NCBI GenBank assembly: GCA_001584585.1
Contig: LSYV01000636.1
Location: 1-10,314, forward strand
Origin: Gonium pectorale
Lineage: Eukaryota > Chlorophyta > Chlorophyceae > Chlamydomonadales > Volvocaceae
Direction: 5' to 3'
Length of the DNA stretch: 10,314 nucleotides
The translations under genes were made by a program, and so were the position numbers. The notes below the pieces were generated by a model, which worked only from the letters and a program-made list of their open reading frames with translations, searched no databases and was not told the DNA's origin. Position 1 is the first letter of the stretch. The number at the start of each line of letters is the position of its first letter. This document shows, in pieces, positions 7,901-10,314 of this stretch.

Positions 7901-9831
7901 AACGCGGGCAGGGGGCCGCGTTGCAGACATTGCGGGGGCAACGGCGGGCAGGGGGGGGACGAACGACCATCCGCAGCGGAACGACACATTATTGCAACGC
8001 CAATCATGTGGCTCCGTCTTTGGGCCGAACGGGTGGGTGGGTGGGGGCCCGGCGGGCGCGCCGTGCGGGCGGCTGGTCGGAGGGAACGCGTGCGCGCACG
8101 GGGCGGGGGCAGCGACCTCACCCCTGTGTATCAGGTTGCGCGAGTGCAGGTAGCGGAGGGCCAGGGCCACGTCCAGCAGTGTCAGGACAACGGACTGCGC
8201 GGGCGGGGGGTGGGGGTGGGCGGGGGCGGGGTGATGCGGAGACAGGGGGAAAGGCTGAGGGGCGGGGAGTGGGGAGGGCGCGAGGTGAGGCGGGTAAGAC
8301 GTCGATCGCCGGGGGGCCTTCGAACGCCAGCAGCAGCAGCCCGGCGGGGGGCGTGAACTGGAATCAGGAGGACCGCCGATCCCAGCCTATCGACCCCAAA
8401 ACGCACTTCATCAGCGCCCAGGACCTCCACAGGCAGGCGCCTTCGAACACAACCCCTCCTCGCCCGCCTGGCCAACCCCTCCCCGTCATCGCGCGGAAGC
8501 CACGGGCGATCCGTGGCCCCACTAACACAGCGAGACGCGCGCGGGGAAAGAGCGCGCACCCGATAGTCGAGCACCAGCTCCGGCCGGGCGTGTGAGGGCT
8601 GCTGGTCTGTTCCGCCGGCGGCGGGGACGGGCAGGGGTTGGGATGGGGGCGGGAGCGGGGCCTCGCAGTGGAAGGCCTTCCGCATGAGGGCTGTGGAAAC
8701 GCTTCCCTGGTCGCACCACTCGCACACGAGCACCAGGCAGATCGGCTGCGGAGCGGCACCGCCCGGGTCCGCAGGGGCGGGAGCGGGAGCGCCTGTCAGA
8801 GGGGGAGGGCCGAGGAGTGCGAGGACAAAGGGGAGTTTGAGAACAGAAGGTTGGGTTCGACGGAATGTGACGGCGGGGAGGGCATGACCAGCGGTGCGCG
8901 GACGGGGGCCGGTAGGGGGCCGTCCGCGGCGCGGCGGTGCGGGGGCATGCGTACGGCCGTACGGCCAAGTACGGTGACGCAGGGATCTGTCGTACGCCCA
9001 CGTGCGGTCGTGCTGGGCATTGCCGCGCCGACCGCAGAGTGGTGCTCGAGAGATCGTGGTTGCGAATGCTTGCGGCTGTCACCGCCGGTGTTTGAATATG
9101 GGATGAGCGCTCAAAGGTCAGGCCAGCGTCTCCGCACAATCAACGGCAGTACGGCAGTAGCATGGCACGGTCCAAGCCCACCGCACCGGCCTGCTCGGCG
9201 GCCTCGGCGTCGTCCATATGCCGGAGCGCCAGCACCGTTGCCCCCTCCGGCAGAGCCCGCGACGCAAGCACAACATTGTGGAACGTGCCGTACACCTGCG
9301 CCGTATGCCGTAATGCAATGAGCAAGGCATGGACCCTCACGGTTGGCGGTTGGGGGGCCCGACGGCGCCCGCCCAACGATCTTCAGGCGCGGCTGTCGGA
9401 GTTGAGGGACGACGTGCGGTGCGGTGCGGGATCCGACCTCATCATCCCCGCACCACTCCTTGTGGACCCGAAGGAAATCTACGTGACACAAACTATCATG
9501 TTGCCACTGCCAAGCCCACCCAATGAACGACATCCCCGCGGCCTACCCAGCCCCCTACCGGGCCCCCCACCTGTATGATGTTGGGGTGGCTGATGCTCGT
9601 CAGCGCCGCCACCTCCATGGCGTTGCGAAGCAGCGCGCGGCGGGCCGCCAGCTGCCGCTGCTCCTCCGCGTTGACGGCAACAGGCGCGGCGGCGGCGTCC
9701 GCGCCGCCAGCGCCACCGTCGCCGCCCTCCCGCGCCGGCGTCGCGTCGTTGCGCTCTTGCGGCGGCCGCTGCGTCACCACCGCGCTGCCCTCCGCCGCCG
9801 GCCCCTTGCCCCCCGGCTGCAGTTCGTCCGC
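4854..9831 (-). CDS. TKL-like Ser/Thr protein kinase, 3' part of a 12+ exon gene (N-lobe start outside window)
   Basis: Predicted to transfer phosphate from ATP to Ser/Thr (possibly Tyr) on unknown substrates; probably soluble, as no membrane segment is seen. Splicing the 12 exons gives 384 residues with one stop (TAG, 4856-4854). Numbering in the visible part: alphaC Glu73 (in AMEVAAL), SHPNIIQVYGTF 81-92, hinge CEWCDQGS from 147, LRYLHSRNLIHRDIKPANVLL spanning the catalytic loop (Asp226, Lys228, Asn231), DFG Asp250, GTVTHMAPE 278-286, DVFSFGVLMWE 299-309, and QRP Arg361, which would pair with the APE Glu286. All residues needed in the C-lobe are present, so it looks active if the missing glycine loop and VAIK lysine lie upstream. 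The HRDIKPAN loop is Ser/Thr type, while GTVTHMAPE and GMRPY are typical of algal TKL kinases. Two Pro/Ala/Gly-rich inserts are seen, before alphaC and after the hinge. All introns are GT-AG. The product name is family-level; no orthologue is claimed. Confidence 0.9.
5300..5379 (-). CDS. Kinase exon 11: helix alphaG region
   Basis: This exon is 80 bases. The acceptor GCCCTCAG|ATG opens MPVESIPRAVFTGTRPTF and then DSSVPIAY, matching subdomain X (I-x-x-V, G-x-RP-x-F, P). It ends AG|GTACGA, the only GTA donor in the gene; the split codon becomes Arg347. The donor lies inside a short inverted repeat (5287-5303). Confidence 0.9.
5596..5637. repeat. 7-base tandem repeat (ACCGTAC)n in intron 10
   Basis: Six 7-base units. 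Four are exact ACCGTAC (5603-5616 and 5624-5637), one is GCCGTAC (5596-5602) and one is the diverged ATGGCAC (5617-5623). It sits in the intron between kinase exons 10 and 11. Confidence 0.8.
5762..5798 (-). CDS. Kinase exon 10: end of helix alphaF and following loop
   Basis: This exon is 37 bases. The acceptor GCGCCTCAG completes Trp308 and gives EMTAGGMRPYRE, the usual end of helix alphaF and the G-RPY motif of TKL kinases. The donor is GAG|GTGGGT, phase 0. Confidence 0.9.
6010..6027 (-). CDS. Kinase exon 9: 18-base microexon (helix alphaF)
   Basis: The acceptor GTCGACGCAG is followed by 18 bases that, with their split codons, read SFGVLMW, then donor TG|GTGAGT. This supplies exactly the residues expected between DVF and EMTAGG. 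Both borders are phase 2, so the microexon is symmetric. It is visible only by extending the kinase motif across introns of 419 and 211 bases. Confidence 0.88.
6261..6366. repeat. Direct repeat, 78-base spacing, in intron 8
   Basis: CATGCCACAACAGCACCG occurs at 6271-6288 and again at 6349-6366, each preceded by ATTTCCC. The parts between are only loosely alike. It looks like an old local duplication in the intron between kinase exons 8 and 9. Confidence 0.75.
6447..6480 (-). CDS. Kinase exon 8: start of helix alphaF (subdomain IX)
   Basis: This exon is 34 bases. The acceptor TCGCAG completes Pro291 and continues YRLDAACDVF; Asp299 is the conserved helix alphaF aspartate. The donor is TTCAG|GTGGGG, leaving AG as the first two bases of a Ser codon. 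Phase agrees on both sides. Although very short, the match to DVxSxG and the phase fit make it convincing. Confidence 0.9.
6786..6802. repeat. 17-C homopolymer (G17 on the transcript) beside a splice donor
   Basis: Seventeen C on the plus strand. It begins 12 bases inside the intron after kinase exon 7, so the pre-mRNA reads GTGAGTGGGGT followed by a G run. Such runs are prone to length error in sequencing. Confidence 0.85.
6814..6907 (-). CDS. Kinase exon 7: activation segment and APE motif
   Basis: This exon is 94 bases. The acceptor lies behind a C-rich tract (CCCCCCCCTCAG). The product starts PGDERSCFEPFTVVDQSC, then GTVTHMAPECMRR. Ser265, Thr271 and Ser276 sit in the activation loop and could be phosphorylation sites (inference). 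GTVTHMAPE is the P+1 loop and APE motif typical of algal TKL kinases. The donor C|GTGAGT at 6813 is a strong match; the intron then begins with a G-rich run on the transcript. Confidence 0.94.
7208..7236 (-). CDS. Kinase exon 6: DFG motif
   Basis: This exon is only 29 bases. The acceptor GCTTGCAG completes Asp250, then reads FGFITILDQ. The donor is CAG|GTGGGT, phase 0. DFGF is followed by a short beta9-like strand, as expected after the magnesium-binding loop. The exon is too short to stand out as an ORF and was found by following the motif order and phase. Confidence 0.92.
7545..7616 (-). CDS. Kinase exon 5: catalytic loop
   Basis: This exon is 72 bases. After CCCTCCCAG the sequence completes the Asp226 codon and continues IKPANVLLRMCPTDPRGFTAKLA, carrying the catalytic-loop Lys228 and the metal-binding Asn231. 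The donor is GCAG|GTGCGG; its last G is the first base of the DFG aspartate codon. The exon is therefore symmetric (phase 1 on both sides), with a catalytic Asp codon split at each border. Confidence 0.94.
8122..8194 (-). CDS. Kinase exon 4: helix alphaE up to the HR of HRD
   Basis: This exon is 73 bases (24 codons plus one base). The acceptor CGCGCAG|TCC opens SVVLTLLDVALALRYLHSR, the classic alphaE helix, followed by NLIHR. It ends CACAGGG|GTGAGG, so the last G is the first base of the HRD aspartate codon. Joining it to the next exon restores HRDIKPANVLL exactly. Confidence 0.93.
8560..8792 (-). CDS. Kinase exon 3: beta5, hinge, helix alphaD and Pro-rich insert
   Basis: This exon is 233 bases. 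The acceptor follows a strong pyrimidine tract (CCCTCCCCCTCTGACAG). The product starts with an Ala-Pro repeat, then PQPICLVLVCEWCDQGSV: beta5, gatekeeper position (Cys147 by manual alignment), hinge Glu148-Trp-Cys and the small GS turn. STALMRKAF is the alphaD-like helix. A Pro/Ala-rich stretch of about 30 residues follows before ELVLDYR. The donor at 8559 reads CGG|GTGCGC, phase 0. A nearer in-frame acceptor at GCTCCGCAG|CCG (phase 0) would drop the Ala-Pro repeat but needs a phase-0 end to exon 2. Confidence 0.82.
8950..8963. repeat. 14-base perfect palindrome
   Basis: CGTACGGCCGTACG equals its own reverse complement. It lies in the intron between kinase exons 2 and 3. Further GTACGG copies lie just to its right. 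No function is evident. Confidence 0.6.
9187..9295 (-). CDS. Kinase exon 2: beta4 and variable loop
   Basis: The acceptor GCGCAG|GTG gives VYGTFHNVVLASRALPEG, directly continuing SHPNIIQ from the previous exon as in the beta4 strand of TKL kinases. The frame remains open to a TGA at 9142. I chose the donor at 9186 (GCCG|GTGCGG, phase 1) because it matches the other donors and fits the phase of the next exon. A second phase-1 donor at 9144 (C|GTTGAT) would add 14 residues in the variable beta4-beta5 loop. The start is well supported; the end is not. Confidence 0.7.
9571..9831 (-). CDS. Kinase exon 1 in window: linker plus helix alphaC and start of beta4
   Basis: This exon is 261 bases (87 codons, phase 0 to 0). 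About 55 residues rich in Ala, Gly, Glu and Gln lead into RRALLRNAMEVAAL, where Glu73 is the likely alphaC salt-bridge residue, then SHPNIIQ. The donor at 9570 reads CAG|GTGGGG. The 5' border is the least certain of the set: I use the acceptor GCGCAG at 9834-9832, but the same frame stays open further upstream and another acceptor could extend the exon. No glycine loop or VAIK-type lysine is visible in 9832-10314 in any minus frame, so at least one more upstream exon is needed. Confidence 0.75.
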
Positions 9832-10080
9832 CTGCGCCCCAGGAGGAGCCCCGGCATGCGACGCATCGGCGTGTGGGGAGCAAACATCAACACTATGAGG
9901 ACGATGAAAGGGCGCTGATGTGTAGAACGGAGAACCAAGAGCGGAGAGGAAAGAAGTATGTAAGAAGCGCAAAGGACGTGGCAGGCAGCGGGTACGGGTG
10001 TGCAGGGCGCGCGAGGGACACGGGGATAAACTCGGGTAAACGCGGAGTGGCTTCCCATTGCGGAGGGGCTTACAACAACG
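9832..10080 (-). other. Sequence upstream of kinase exon 1, probably intron
   Basis: The minus strand here is C/T-rich (for example CTTCTTTCCTCTCCGCTCTTGG near 9940) and contains no kinase glycine loop or VAIK motif. It could be the 3' part of a long intron, or partly an extension of exon 1, whose reading frame stays open through it. Confidence 0.5.
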
Positions 10081-10314
10081 TACCATGGGGCCACCCGCGC
10101 CCGTACCATGGGGCCACCCGTGCCCGTACCATGGGGCCACCCGCGCCCGTACCATGGGGCCACCCGTGCCCGTACCATGGGGCCATCCGCGCGCCCGTAC
10201 CATGGGGCCACCCGCGCGCCGGTCCACGCGGGCCACCCGGTGCCCGGTACCCAGTGGGGCCCTACCCGCGCCCGGTCCCAGTCGGGCCACCCGNGGCCCG
10301 TCCATCGGGGCCAC
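10081..10314. repeat. 23-base minisatellite, decaying to the right edge
   Basis: About ten tandem copies of a unit beginning TACCATGGGGCCACCC. Copies 1-4 (10081-10172) are exactly 23 bases and alternate GCGCCCG with GTGCCCG endings. Copies 5 and 6 gain two bases, and copies from about 10219 are ragged, with lengths of 25-28 bases, lost bases and an N at 10294. The unit is not a multiple of three, so the minus-strand open frame across it, which cycles through PHGTG, PMVRA and APWYG, is not evidence of coding. It is probably in the intron upstream of kinase exon 1 in this window. Confidence 0.9.

Noticed and set aside
7372..8121. Long minus-strand open frame of 249 codons
   Set aside because: It contains kinase exon 5 but otherwise reads through introns. 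The true product leaves this frame at clear GT-AG borders that restore HRD and DFG.
7553..8356. Plus-strand open frame of 267 codons rich in Gly and Arg
   Set aside because: It is antisense to kinase exons 4 and 5 and their introns, with low-complexity Gly/Arg/Pro composition and no domain.
8846..8856. GGGTTCGAC resembling a tRNA T-loop
   Set aside because: No cloverleaf arms or acceptor stem could be paired around it.
9496..10314. Minus-strand frame of 272 codons open to the right edge
   Set aside because: Only its 9571-9831 part is kinase exon. The upstream part reads through the 23-base minisatellite, whose unit is not a multiple of three, and through C/T-rich intron-like sequence without the expected N-lobe motifs.

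Overview
The window looks like nuclear DNA from a volvocine or Chlamydomonas-like green alga. It is GC-rich and carries one gene split into many short exons, separated by GT-AG introns of about 210-505 bases. The coding exons have GC-ending codons, acceptors are CAG preceded by C/T-rich tracts, and donors are mostly GTGAGT, GTGCGG or GTGGGT. Simple repeats occur throughout the introns. Nothing bacterial is present: there are no operons, rRNA, tRNA, CRISPR array or recognisable transposase. The lineage is an inference from gene structure and protein style, not from a search.

Positions 4854-9831 (minus strand) hold the 3' part of a protein kinase gene. I rebuilt it by hand as 12 exons totalling 1155 coding bases (384 residues plus stop), and every splice junction keeps frame. 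Read 5' to 3' on the minus strand, the exons are 9831-9571, 9295-9187, 8792-8560, 8194-8122, 7616-7545, 7236-7208, 6907-6814, 6480-6447, 6027-6010, 5798-5762, 5379-5300 and 4968-4854. The product runs from just before helix alphaC to the end of the C-lobe. It has the alphaC Glu, HRDIKPAN, DFG, GTVTHMAPE, DVFSFGVLMWE and the subdomain XI QRP motif. The ATP-binding glycine loop and VAIK lysine are not here and must lie beyond the right edge. It reads as a member of the tyrosine-kinase-like (TKL) Ser/Thr kinases that are abundant in these algae.

Positions 10081-10314 are a 23-base minisatellite that decays into ragged copies with one N. It probably lies in the intron upstream of the first visible exon and may mark a low-quality contig end.

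Positions 1-4853 contain no gene I can identify. A GC-rich block at 289-866 is open on both strands and could be an exon of a neighbouring gene. The rest is probably kinase 3' UTR followed by intergenic sequence with lower and mixed composition, a CCCA microsatellite and a few candidate TGTAA polyadenylation signals.
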